Shown here: positions 17,741 through 25,833 of the stretch, piece by piece
Layout: every line of letters starts with the position of its first letter
Numbering within the stretch: position 1 is the first letter of the stretch
Assembly (NCBI GenBank): GCA_965230415.1
Contig: CBDDKZ010000005.1
Coordinates: 3,286,001 to 3,350,000, forward strand
Origin: CBDDKZ01 sp965230415
GTDB taxonomy: Bacteria > Bacteroidota > Bacteroidia > Cytophagales > JAAEPT01
DNA: 64,000 nt
Direction of reading: 5' to 3'
Translations under genes and position numbers: made by a program
The notes under the pieces: generated by a model
Seen by the model: only the letters and a program-made list of their open reading frames with translations
The model's database searches: none
What the model was told of the DNA's origin: nothing

Positions 17741-17748
17741 CAAAAATA
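17741..17748 (-). promoter_or_regulatory. Candidate -7 element for siroheme reductase
   Basis: On the minus strand this reads TATTTTTG, a full match to the Bacteroidota -7 consensus TAnnTTTG, placed 26 bases before the TTG and 71 before the ATG start candidates. No -33 TTG was found at the usual spacing. A perfect palindrome ACCCAAATTGGGT lies just downstream (17715-17727) and could be an operator. Confidence 0.4.
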
Positions 17749-17885
17749 GGTTTTATTTTAAAAATATGCCGCTTTGTAAAATAAAATTTTACGGTAACTG
17801 GCCGAATAGCAACTGAGTCGAAATATTATTTTGTATTGTGTTATTATCGTGAAATATAATTTCGCTTCATTTGAACGGTGTCGTT

Positions 17886-18938
17886 TTATTTCTTAGTAAT
17901 ACGTATCTCTACACGACGATTTTTTTTTGTTTCACTTTTGTTCCGGGCGTTTGGGTAGAGCATCTTGCTGTCTCCAAAACCTTTGCTGGAAAGTCTGGCG
18001 GAGGCAATGCCATTATCCATAAGGTAGTTTTTTACTATTGCTGCGCGTCGCTCTGATAAGTCTTGGTGCCATTCGGGAGGGTGGGAGGATCTTACACTAT
18101 TAGTATGTCCTTCAATTCGAATGTTAATTGTAGGGTTGTGCGTCATAAAATAGAGTAGATTTTCCAATTCAGGGATCGACTCTTCAAGAACGCGGGCTTC
18201 GCTCGGTACAAAGCCAATGTGCTTTAGCTGGTATGTTTTATCTATTATTATGGGGCTTAACTTCACATCGAGTACTTGTTTTCTGTCTATTTCAAAATTA
18301 CCGGAGCGATAAAAGTGGTCCGGGCTGGAAAAGGTGATGTTGTATTTGTGTTGCGGCTGTAGTTCAAAGGTCATTTTACCTTTAGTGATCAGGATGGTCG
18401 TTTTCTCACTTGAGTCAGCGCTTAGGTCGTTGATAGTTACCTCTCCGTCTAGCCGTTCGTTGTGCTTATTGGTGAGCTTGCCCGTAATAGTAATTGCGGC
18501 GGGGGAAGAATTTGCCTTTTCAACATTGATTTCTACTCTTCTGTTCTTGCTTTTCCCTTCTTCACTTTGTTTAGTTGATGCCAGGTTGTCATAACTGTGT
18601 CCCTGGTACTTTATGATGTGATGTGGGTTCAGATTAGTAAGGTATGCTGCCGCAACTTTAGCGCGCTTTTGAGACAGAAAAAGGTTGTACCTGTAATTCC
18701 CTGTTTTATCGCAATAGCCGTCTAAAGTGATGCTGTAGTCAGGTGTCAGTAATGTTTCACTCAACGAGTCCAGCTCCTTTTGAAATTCAGGTAACAGTTC
18801 GTAACTGTCGTGCTCAAAATAGATGACGTGTGTTTGTGAGAAAGCCACTCTGAGTGTTAGTGTCAGAAGAATAATGAAAACTTTCCCCAAAATAGGGGAT
18901 TTGCTACCACAAATGAGCTGCATTTTGAAAAATATCAT
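17886..18938 (-). CDS. Envelope protein with two OmpA-like peptidoglycan-binding domains
   Basis: Exported 350-residue protein. A signal sequence (to about residue 34, VAFSQ) is followed by an OmpA-like domain (about 35-140; YFEHDSYEL start, GYCDKTG, and ending NRRVEINVE), a middle beta-rich region (150-245, ITITGKL to LDVKLSP), and a second OmpA-like domain (250-350; IEGHTNS, RLSSKGFGDS, ending NRRVEIRITKK). Both domains keep the TD-x10-LS-x2-RA-x2-V pattern in recognisable form, so it may clamp peptidoglycan at two points. Two such domains in one chain without a barrel is uncommon. A second ATG five codons in (MQLICG) is an equally possible start. Gene is monocistronic. Confidence 0.85.
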   Translation of the reverse strand: MIFFKMQLICGSKSPILGKVFIILLTLTLRVAFSQTHVIYFEHDSYELLPEFQKELDSLSETLLTPDYSITLDGYCDKTGNYRYNLFLSQKRAKVAAAYLTNLNPHHIIKYQGHSYDNLASTKQSEEGKSKNRRVEINVEKANSSPAAITITGKLTNKHNERLDGEVTINDLSADSSEKTTILITKGKMTFELQPQHKYNITFSSPDHFYRSGNFEIDRKQVLDVKLSPIIIDKTYQLKHIGFVPSEARVLEESIPELENLLYFMTHNPTINIRIEGHTNSVRSSHPPEWHQDLSERRAAIVKNYLMDNGIASARLSSKGFGDSKMLYPNARNKSETKKNRRVEIRITKK

Positions 18939-19096
18939 AGTCTAATATAGTGAAAAGTGCTCTCAATAGCTATGCGGGCTGTTTTTTTAAATTTTTTAAC
19001 CCATTGACCATTCGGTGGTTGTCGGGAGAGAACGAGGGCTAAAAGTGTAATAATGTGGGGTTTGTGGATAACTTTTGTCTTGATTTTTGCGTTAAG

Positions 19097-19121
19097 TGGG
19101 ATGAAGTGGTGGAAAGTGGGT
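19097..19121 (+). promoter_or_regulatory. MraZ operator: three TGGGN-type boxes
   Basis: Three boxes, TGGGA, TGGTG and TGGGT, start at 19097, 19107 and 19117, exactly 10 bases apart, the arrangement known for MraZ binding (TGGGN repeats separated by 5 bases). They end 11 bases before a TATTTTTG -7 element and 46 before the mraZ start, so bound MraZ should block or modulate its own operon. The middle box has one mismatch. Confidence 0.75.
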
Positions 19122-19131
19122 GAAAAAATTG

Positions 19132-19139
19132 TATTTTTG
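19132..19139 (+). promoter_or_regulatory. Candidate -7 element of the dcw operon
   Basis: TATTTTTG matches TAnnTTTG, the Bacteroidota -7 consensus, and lies 27 bases before the mraZ GTG start. The -33 region overlaps the MraZ boxes, which fits autoregulation. Confidence 0.5.
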
Positions 19140-19166
19140 TTTAGGTTAAAAATGAATTTATCATAA

Positions 19167-19616
19167 GTGTCTTATTTCTCAGGAGAATATGAATGCAAAG
19201 TAGATGCCAAGGGGCGAATGGTATTGCCTGCCAAAATCAAGGGCAATCTACCCGAGGTGCATACTTCTGAGTTGGTGATAAAGAGAGGTTTTGAACCTTG
19301 TTTGGTATTGTATCCTATGTTGGAATGGAAAAAAGTATTTTCCAAAGTGGCAGGTCTCAATGAGTTCAACAAGGAATACAGGAACTTCCAGCGTAACTTT
19401 CTTAGAGGAAGTACTGAAGTGGAAATGGATGCCAATGGCAGATTGCTTATTCCAAAATCCATGGCACGTTTTGCAGGCATCGAACGAGAAGTGGTAGTTG
19501 TTGGGATGGGGAACAGGGTAGAGATATGGGAGCCGGAAAAATACGATGAATATTTAATTAAAGATCAGGATGAGTTTGCTGATTTAGCAGAAAAATTCCT
19601 TACGGGAGATGAGTAA
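19167..19616 (+). CDS. mraZ: Transcriptional regulator MraZ
   Basis: DNA-binding regulator of the division and cell wall cluster; forms ring-shaped oligomers that bind repeated TGGGN boxes. The 149 residues contain two SpoVT/AbrB-like halves, each with its signature (DAKGRMVLPAKIK near residue 13 and DANGRLLIPKSM near 89). The start is GTG at 19167, because an in-frame stop lies directly before it and the upstream ATG frame ends there. The stop overlaps rsmH by 8 bases (ATGAGTAA). It is first gene of the operon and has its own operator upstream. Confidence 0.95.
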   Translation: MSYFSGEYECKVDAKGRMVLPAKIKGNLPEVHTSELVIKRGFEPCLVLYPMLEWKKVFSKVAGLNEFNKEYRNFQRNFLRGSTEVEMDANGRLLIPKSMARFAGIEREVVVVGMGNRVEIWEPEKYDEYLIKDQDEFADLAEKFLTGDE

Positions 19617-20535
19617 TAACAATACATATCATGTGCCGGTACTTCTGGAGGCTAGTGTTGATGGCTTAAATATAAAAGAGTCGGGTGTGTATGTGGACCT
19701 GACTTTCGGCGGAGGAGGGCATAGTAGTGAAATTCTCAAAAGGCTAAATACAGGTAAACTTTATGCTTTTGATCAAGACCCAGACGCGGAAAAAAATGCG
19801 ATTCATCTCGAAGATGAGCGTTTTACATTTGTGCCTGCCAATTTCAGGTTCTTAAAACGCTATTTACGCTTGTATGGAATAACGCATGTAGACGGCATAT
19901 TAGCCGACCTGGGGGTCTCCTCTCATCAATTCGACGAGGTAGAAAGAGGTTTTTCCTTCAGAGGTGATAGTGCCTTGGATATGCGCATGGATCAGCATTC
20001 TGAATTAACGGCAGCCAAAGTGTTGACTTCTTATAATGAGAAAGACCTTCAAAATATGTTCAGCGCCTATGGTGAGGTACGTAATGCGCGCAATTTGTCA
20101 CAAGCGATTGTCAAACAAAGAGTCATTCAACCCATTAATACAACAGGTGAGCTTTTGGAGATTTTGAAACAGGTAGCACCAAAAGGAAAAGAAATGAAAT
20201 ACTTTGCGCAAGTATTTCAGGCATTGAGAATTGAAGTGAATGATGAAATTGCAGTAGTAGAAGATATGTTGAAGCAATCAGCCGATGTGCTCAGTGAAGG
20301 AGGGCGGCTTGTAGTGATTTCTTATCATTCCCTCGAGGATCGTTTAGTAAAGAATTACATGCAAAAAGGTGCTTTAAAAGGGGATGCGGAAAAAGATCTG
20401 TACGGAAATGATTTAAAGCCTTTTGATATCATAAACAGAAAGCCCATTGTTCCTGATGAAGATGAAGTTGGACAAAATTCTAGAGCCAGAAGTGCTAAAC
20501 TAAGAATAGCTAAGCGAAATAATTGGCATGAGTAA
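19609..20535 (+). CDS. rsmH: 16S rRNA (cytosine-1402-N4)-methyltransferase RsmH
   Basis: SAM-dependent methyltransferase that modifies C1402 of 16S rRNA in the decoding centre. The 308-residue protein shows the family N-terminus HVPVLLEASVDGL, SAM-binding motif DLTFGGGGHSSEIL, LADLGVSSHQFD, and the end SYHSLEDRLVKNYM with ARSAKLRIAKR. It overlaps mraZ by 8 bases and ftsL by 8 bases, so translation is probably coupled along the operon. Confidence 0.97.
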   Translation: MSNNNTYHVPVLLEASVDGLNIKESGVYVDLTFGGGGHSSEILKRLNTGKLYAFDQDPDAEKNAIHLEDERFTFVPANFRFLKRYLRLYGITHVDGILADLGVSSHQFDEVERGFSFRGDSALDMRMDQHSELTAAKVLTSYNEKDLQNMFSAYGEVRNARNLSQAIVKQRVIQPINTTGELLEILKQVAPKGKEMKYFAQVFQALRIEVNDEIAVVEDMLKQSADVLSEGGRLVVISYHSLEDRLVKNYMQKGALKGDAEKDLYGNDLKPFDIINRKPIVPDEDEVGQNSRARSAKLRIAKRNNWHE

Positions 20536-20890
20536 GGAAAAGAAAAATACAAGCTTAAAGACGAGCGTATTTTCAAAATTAGAAAAAGCGCTGAATGTAG
20601 ATACGGTTTTTGCAGATGGACTTCCGGTAAAATATGTTCCTTACATACTGTATTTCACTATTATGGGCTTGGTGTACATTGGAAATACACATTATGCCGA
20701 CCGTTTAACTCGTCAGCATGATCAATTGAAAAAAGAAGTTCAGAGCCTTAGGTACGATTATACGACCCTCAAAGAAGGGTATATGTTTGAAAGTAAACAA
20801 TCTGAAGTGGCAAAACGCGTGGCAACTTTGGGATTAGTTGAAGGAGTTAAACCACCTCAAAAAATAATGCTGAAAGAAAGTGAACATTAA
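20528..20890 (+). CDS. ftsL: Cell division protein FtsL-like
   Basis: Small bitopic membrane protein (120 residues) in the ftsL position of the dcw cluster. It has a cytoplasmic N-terminus of about 35 residues, one membrane helix (about 38-55, VPYILYFTIMGLVYIG) and a periplasmic coiled-coil stretch (62-95, RQHDQLKKEVQSLRYDYTTLK), as expected for FtsL, which joins FtsB and FtsQ to regulate septal wall synthesis. Sequence conservation is low in this family, so position and topology carry the call. It overlaps rsmH by 8 and ftsI by 11 bases. Confidence 0.88.
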   Translation: MSKEKKNTSLKTSVFSKLEKALNVDTVFADGLPVKYVPYILYFTIMGLVYIGNTHYADRLTRQHDQLKKEVQSLRYDYTTLKEGYMFESKQSEVAKRVATLGLVEGVKPPQKIMLKESEH

Positions 20891-23051
20891 AAATAGCATA
20901 TTATTACGTGTTCGAATCGCTTTTTTAATGATTATGATATTAGCCGTCATGATTATTATCAAAATAGTGAACATACAATATTTTGCTAAGGCCGATTGGA
21001 AACAAGTCGCACTTAAAACTGATGTTCGCCTGAAAAAGATACCGGCAACGAGAGGTAATATTTATACCGATGACGGCAGTCTTTTGGCGACATCCTTGCC
21101 CTTTTATTACCTGGCTATTGATCCTTCGCTTTCCAGACGTAGTAAAGAAAGAGAGGCTGTATATGAACAAAATATTGATGCCTTGTGTGATTCGTTGGCT
21201 AAATTTTTTGGAGATCGATCGGCACTGGGCTATAAAGATTATATTCAAAGAAAAAGAAGAGAAAACAGGCAATATGCCCGCTTAAATAAACGCCTTGTTA
21301 ATTACCACGATAAAAAAAGGATGGAAAAATGGCCACTTTTTAAGGAAGGAAGAATGAAAAGCGGGGTGATTTTTGAAAAACACGAACGCCGCTTTAAGCC
21401 GTTCTCTCATCTTGCATTGCGTACCGTAGGATATGCCCGCGATGAACCGAAAAAAAATGGTGAATTACGACGTATTGGCGCTGGTTTGGAAAAGAGCTTT
21501 GATTCAACTTTAACAGGAGAACAGGGACAGGCCTGGTTCGAAAATATTGGTGGGGGTAAGTGGAAACCAATACACAATCAGGAAGAAATTGTGCCAAAAC
21601 ATGGTTACAATATTCATACCACATTAGATATTAATTTGCAGGACGTTGTACAGGTAGCTTTGAAAAAGGCACTGGAAGCTAACGAAGCAGATAATGGTTG
21701 TGCGGTTGTAATGGAAGTAGCTACGGGAAAAATAAAAGCGCTTGCCAATCTCGACAAGATTACTAGTAATAATGGCGAAGTTTACTACAGCGAATTATAC
21801 AACTACGCGGTAGGTAAGCGTTGCGAACCAGGTTCTACTTTCAAGTTGGCATCTATGATGGCTATACTCGAGGAACGTGATGACCTGAGCCTTGACGACA
21901 GTATTGAAGTAGGGCGTAAAGGTTACTGGAAGTTTCACGACCGTATTTGTCGCGATGCGCATGTTACCTCCGATGGTTATTTGACATTGGAAGAGGTGAT
22001 GGCGCATTCTTCTAATGTAGGAGTAGCTCGTTTGGCTTATGATATCTTTTATAAAGACAAAGTATCGCAACAGCGTTTTATAGATTATTTCAGGTCGTTT
22101 AAGTTAACCCAAACCTTAGGTTTTCAGCTGAAAGGAGCAGCGGAAACGAAAATTAAGAACCCCCAAGATCCGTCATGGAGCGGTATTTCAATACCCTGGA
22201 TGTCACATGGCTATGAGCTCGAGATTTCACCACTGCATATTTTAACATTGTACAATGCCGTTGCTAATAATGGGAAAATGATTCAGCCAATTTTGGTAGA
22301 CAAAATTTCCGATGCCAACGAGATGGTCGAAGAATATGAAGCGCGTGTATTAAATAAAAAAGTGTGTTCTGAAAATACATTAGAAATGATACAAAAGATG
22401 CTTGTGGCAGCAGTAGACTATGGTACTGCCAAGAATATCAAAACTAAAAACTATAAAATTGCAGGTAAGACCGGGACTGCGAAACGCCTTGTAAACGGAC
22501 GGTATTCAGATACCTATTATACCTCTTTTGTTGGCTACTTTCCGGCTGATAAACCTAAATATTCTTGTATTGTAGCGATAGATAATCCTACTAAAGGGAA
22601 GATTTATGGTAGTCAGGTAGCTGCACCTGTGTTCAGAGAGATTGCTGATAAGGTCTATGCACGTGATATGGATTTGCACAATCCGCTTCCTCATAAATTT
22701 GAAAAAGAAGAAGGAGTGTTTCCGGTAGTGCAAGCTGGTAATATCGAAGATTTAAAGTATATCACTGCCGAACTGGGACTTAAGGTCTGGAATGCACCCG
22801 GTATTATCGATGAGTGGGTTCAGGCCAAACGCGATGATGAATTTAAGCAAATAAAATGGAAAGGCAGGGAGCTGAGCAAAGGTGAAATGCCTAATGTAAT
22901 TGGTATGACACTGCGCGATGCATTACCATTGCTCGAAAATATGGGACTCCGGGTGGAGTTTAATCAACTCGGTGGTCGCGTAAAAAAACAATCGCAGATT
23001 AAGGGTAGCAAAATAATTGTAGGAAGCAGTGTCAAACTTGAATTATCCTGA
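20880..23051 (+). CDS. ftsI: Septal penicillin-binding protein (FtsI/SpoVD type) with PASTA domain
   Basis: Monofunctional class B transpeptidase that cross-links septal peptidoglycan with FtsW. The 723 residues comprise an N-terminal membrane helix (about 9-30), a dimerisation domain, and a transpeptidase domain with the catalytic motifs S319-T-F-K322, S377-S-N379 and K530-T-G532. A single C-terminal PASTA domain (about 665-723) is the usual form in Bacteroidota. The start is GTG at 20880, overlapping ftsL by 11 bases; the stop overlaps the murE start in ATGA. No motif is missing. Confidence 0.96.
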   Translation: MNIKNSILLRVRIAFLMIMILAVMIIIKIVNIQYFAKADWKQVALKTDVRLKKIPATRGNIYTDDGSLLATSLPFYYLAIDPSLSRRSKEREAVYEQNIDALCDSLAKFFGDRSALGYKDYIQRKRRENRQYARLNKRLVNYHDKKRMEKWPLFKEGRMKSGVIFEKHERRFKPFSHLALRTVGYARDEPKKNGELRRIGAGLEKSFDSTLTGEQGQAWFENIGGGKWKPIHNQEEIVPKHGYNIHTTLDINLQDVVQVALKKALEANEADNGCAVVMEVATGKIKALANLDKITSNNGEVYYSELYNYAVGKRCEPGSTFKLASMMAILEERDDLSLDDSIEVGRKGYWKFHDRICRDAHVTSDGYLTLEEVMAHSSNVGVARLAYDIFYKDKVSQQRFIDYFRSFKLTQTLGFQLKGAAETKIKNPQDPSWSGISIPWMSHGYELEISPLHILTLYNAVANNGKMIQPILVDKISDANEMVEEYEARVLNKKVCSENTLEMIQKMLVAAVDYGTAKNIKTKNYKIAGKTGTAKRLVNGRYSDTYYTSFVGYFPADKPKYSCIVAIDNPTKGKIYGSQVAAPVFREIADKVYARDMDLHNPLPHKFEKEEGVFPVVQAGNIEDLKYITAELGLKVWNAPGIIDEWVQAKRDDEFKQIKWKGRELSKGEMPNVIGMTLRDALPLLENMGLRVEFNQLGGRVKKQSQIKGSKIIVGSSVKLELS

Positions 23052-24511
23052 TGAAACAATTAAAGGACATATTGTATAACGTACATCTGGAATCATCATC
23101 CGGAGATACTGGCGTTGTGGTAGCTCAAATTGCTTTCGATTCAAGAGTAATAGAGCCAGGAACCGTGTTCGTGGCTGTTAAAGGGGTTCATAGCGATGGA
23201 CACGATTTTATTTCCATGGCTGTGGAAAAAGGTGCTGCTGCTATTGTTTGTCAGGAAAGGCCTGCAAGCGATTTCGCCATACCCGTAGTGACAGTAAAAG
23301 ACTCGGCCGAAGCCTTGGGTATAATGGCATCAAATTATTACGATAACCCTTCCAATCAATTAAAATTAGTCGGAGTAACCGGTACCAATGGAAAAACAAC
23401 TACTGCCACACTCTTATTTAACCTTTTTAGAGAATTAGGCTACAATACCGGGCTTTTGTCTACTGTAGAGAATAAGATTAATGAGAAGGTAATCCCTTCT
23501 ACGCATACCACTCCTGATGCCATAGGTTTAAATGCTTTAATGCGTAAGATGGTTGATTCGGGTTGCACACACTGTTTTATGGAAGTAAGTTCGCATGCCA
23601 TTGTCCAAAGGAGGATAGCAGGTCTGGACTTTGATGGTGCGTTGTTTACTAATATTTCGCATGATCATCTCGATTACCATAAAACATTTGATGAGTATAT
23701 TAAGGCAAAGAAACTATTCTTTGACAAGCTGCCAAAAAAGGCTTTTGCGTTGATTAACGGTGATGATAAGCGTGCTAATGTGATGGTTCAGAATTGCGCT
23801 GCCGAAGTCAGGTTTTACGCCTTGAAAACGATGGCAGACTATAAAGCCAGGATATTATCCAATACCCTTCAGGGACTGGAGTTGGAAATAAATAATGTGC
23901 CCGCGTGGTTTAAACTAATTGGTCATTTTAATGCTTACAATTTATTAGCGGTTTATGGTACTGCTATCGGGTTAGACGAAGAAGAAGAGCAGGTGCTTAC
24001 GGCTATGTCTTTGCTAAACACAGCCAGAGGACGTTTTGAGCAGGTTGTTTCACCTTCAGAGATAATTGGAATAGTGGATTATGCCCACACACCCGACGCA
24101 TTAGACAATGTGCTCGACACTATTAATGACTTGAAACCGGGTAATGCTTCAGTAATTACTGTAGTGGGGTGCGGAGGTGACAGGGATAAAGAAAAAAGAC
24201 CCAAAATGGCCGATATCGCCTGTAAGAAGAGTGACCGGGTGATAATTACCAGTGATAACCCCCGCTCTGAATCACCTGCCGATATCATTAGAGATATGAA
24301 AGCAGGAGTAAATGCCGCTTATGCCAGAAAAGTTTTGGTGGTAGAGGACCGGAAAGAAGCTATAAAACTGGCCTGTACATTTGCTAATAAACATGATGTT
24401 TTATTGGTGGCTGGAAAAGGTCATGAAAATTACCAGGAAATAAACGGTGTGAAGCACCATTTTGATGATAGAGAAGAGTTGTTGAGTTGTTATCAATTAC
24501 TTGAAAAATAA
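23051..24511 (+). CDS. murE: UDP-MurNAc-tripeptide synthetase MurE
   Basis: Cytoplasmic ligase that adds the third residue to UDP-MurNAc-L-Ala-D-Glu. The ATP loop GTNGKTT is at residues 111-117. The D402-N-P-R405 motif is the known mark of meso-diaminopimelate-adding enzymes, so the peptidoglycan is predicted to be DAP type. Other family segments are HTTPDA, EVSSHAI and AGKGHENYQE. Length 486 is normal. It starts within the ftsI stop codon (ATGA) and is followed by mraY after 6 bases. Confidence 0.97.
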   Translation: MKQLKDILYNVHLESSSGDTGVVVAQIAFDSRVIEPGTVFVAVKGVHSDGHDFISMAVEKGAAAIVCQERPASDFAIPVVTVKDSAEALGIMASNYYDNPSNQLKLVGVTGTNGKTTTATLLFNLFRELGYNTGLLSTVENKINEKVIPSTHTTPDAIGLNALMRKMVDSGCTHCFMEVSSHAIVQRRIAGLDFDGALFTNISHDHLDYHKTFDEYIKAKKLFFDKLPKKAFALINGDDKRANVMVQNCAAEVRFYALKTMADYKARILSNTLQGLELEINNVPAWFKLIGHFNAYNLLAVYGTAIGLDEEEEQVLTAMSLLNTARGRFEQVVSPSEIIGIVDYAHTPDALDNVLDTINDLKPGNASVITVVGCGGDRDKEKRPKMADIACKKSDRVIITSDNPRSESPADIIRDMKAGVNAAYARKVLVVEDRKEAIKLACTFANKHDVLLVAGKGHENYQEINGVKHHFDDREELLSCYQLLEK

Positions 24512-24517
24512 GATAAA

Positions 24518-25810
24518 ATGTTATACCATCTGTTTGAATACCTCGATAAGCATTTTGACGTTATAGGTAGTGGCGTATTTCGGTACATATCTTTTCGCGC
24601 TGGAATGGCTATTGTTACCTCGTTGGTTATTGCAATGCTTTTTGGTAAGTCTTTTATCAGGTTCTTACAGAAAAAACAGATTGGAGAGAGCATTAGAGAT
24701 CTGGGCTTGCATGGCCAAATGGAGAAAAAAGGAACCCCTACGATGGGAGGTGTGATTATACTTACCTGCATTTTAATTCCGACATTACTCTTTGCACGCC
24801 CCGAAAATGTTTATGTGCTTCTGATGGTAGTGTCAACCATTTGGATGGGTATCATTGGCTTCATCGATGATTACATAAAAGTGTTTAGAAAGAACAAGGA
24901 GGGGCTTGCCGGGAAATTTAAGGTAGTGGGTCAGGTAGGCCTCGGGGTCATTGTAGGATCGACACTCTTTTTTAATCAATATGTGGTAGTCAGAGAGTAC
25001 CATCATAGTGGTGATATGGTTTATAATGTTACTACAGAAGATCCTTCCGAATTGTATTATTTTACCGCAACAGGTGAGCATGGGGAGTTTATTAACAGAA
25101 ATGTGGAGCATGCAGATGTGAAATCGACCATAACAACTATACCGTTTCTGAAAAATAATGAATTTGATTATGGGGTCATTTGTGAATGGCTCGGTCTGGA
25201 GGGACAAGCGGCCAAATGGTTTACCGCTCTGCTCTATATAGGTGTTTGTATTTTCATTGTCACAGCAGTTTCTAATGGTGCTAACATTACTGACGGTATC
25301 GATGGTTTGGCAGCAGGTACCTCTGCTATAATTGGCTTAGTACTGGCTATTTTAGCTTATGTATCTGGTAATACCATTTTTGCGGACTACCTAAATATCA
25401 TGTACCTGCCTCATACAGGAGAATTGGTAATCTGCTGCGGCGCTTTTGTAGGGGCATGTATTGGGTTTTTATGGCATAATTCTTACCCCGCGCGCGTTTT
25501 TATGGGCGATACCGGCAGCCTCGCAATTGGTGGAGTTATAGCTGTAATTGCATTGGCAATCAGAAAAGAATTATTAATACCAATTTTATGCGGAGTCTTT
25601 CTTATTGAACTACTCTCAGTAATATGTCAGGTCAGTTACTTCAAGTATACCAAAAAGAAATATGGCGAAGGTCGCCGCATATTGTTAATGTCTCCGCTAC
25701 ATCATCATTATCAAAAAAAGGAAATGCATGAGGCAAAAATTGTAGCCCGATTTTGGATAGTAGGAATTATTCTGGCTGTCTTAACACTTGCAACACTTAA
25801 ACTTAGATAG
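24518..25810 (+). CDS. mraY: Phospho-N-acetylmuramoyl-pentapeptide transferase MraY
   Basis: Integral membrane enzyme that transfers phospho-MurNAc-pentapeptide to undecaprenyl phosphate, forming lipid I. About ten membrane helices; family motifs include GTPTMGG, GFIDDYIK with the catalytic Asp pair, NITDGIDGLA, FMGDTGSLA and the MSPLHHHYQKK loop. It is longer than E. coli MraY (430 against 360) mainly because of an insert of about 70 residues (roughly 155-225, from REYHHSGDM to WLGLEG) facing the periplasm, a feature I associate with Bacteroidota enzymes. Confidence 0.97.
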   Translation: MLYHLFEYLDKHFDVIGSGVFRYISFRAGMAIVTSLVIAMLFGKSFIRFLQKKQIGESIRDLGLHGQMEKKGTPTMGGVIILTCILIPTLLFARPENVYVLLMVVSTIWMGIIGFIDDYIKVFRKNKEGLAGKFKVVGQVGLGVIVGSTLFFNQYVVVREYHHSGDMVYNVTTEDPSELYYFTATGEHGEFINRNVEHADVKSTITTIPFLKNNEFDYGVICEWLGLEGQAAKWFTALLYIGVCIFIVTAVSNGANITDGIDGLAAGTSAIIGLVLAILAYVSGNTIFADYLNIMYLPHTGELVICCGAFVGACIGFLWHNSYPARVFMGDTGSLAIGGVIAVIALAIRKELLIPILCGVFLIELLSVICQVSYFKYTKKKYGEGRRILLMSPLHHHYQKKEMHEAKIVARFWIVGIILAVLTLATLKLR

Positions 25811-25833
25811 AAATTTTTAAAAGAAATCGTTCA

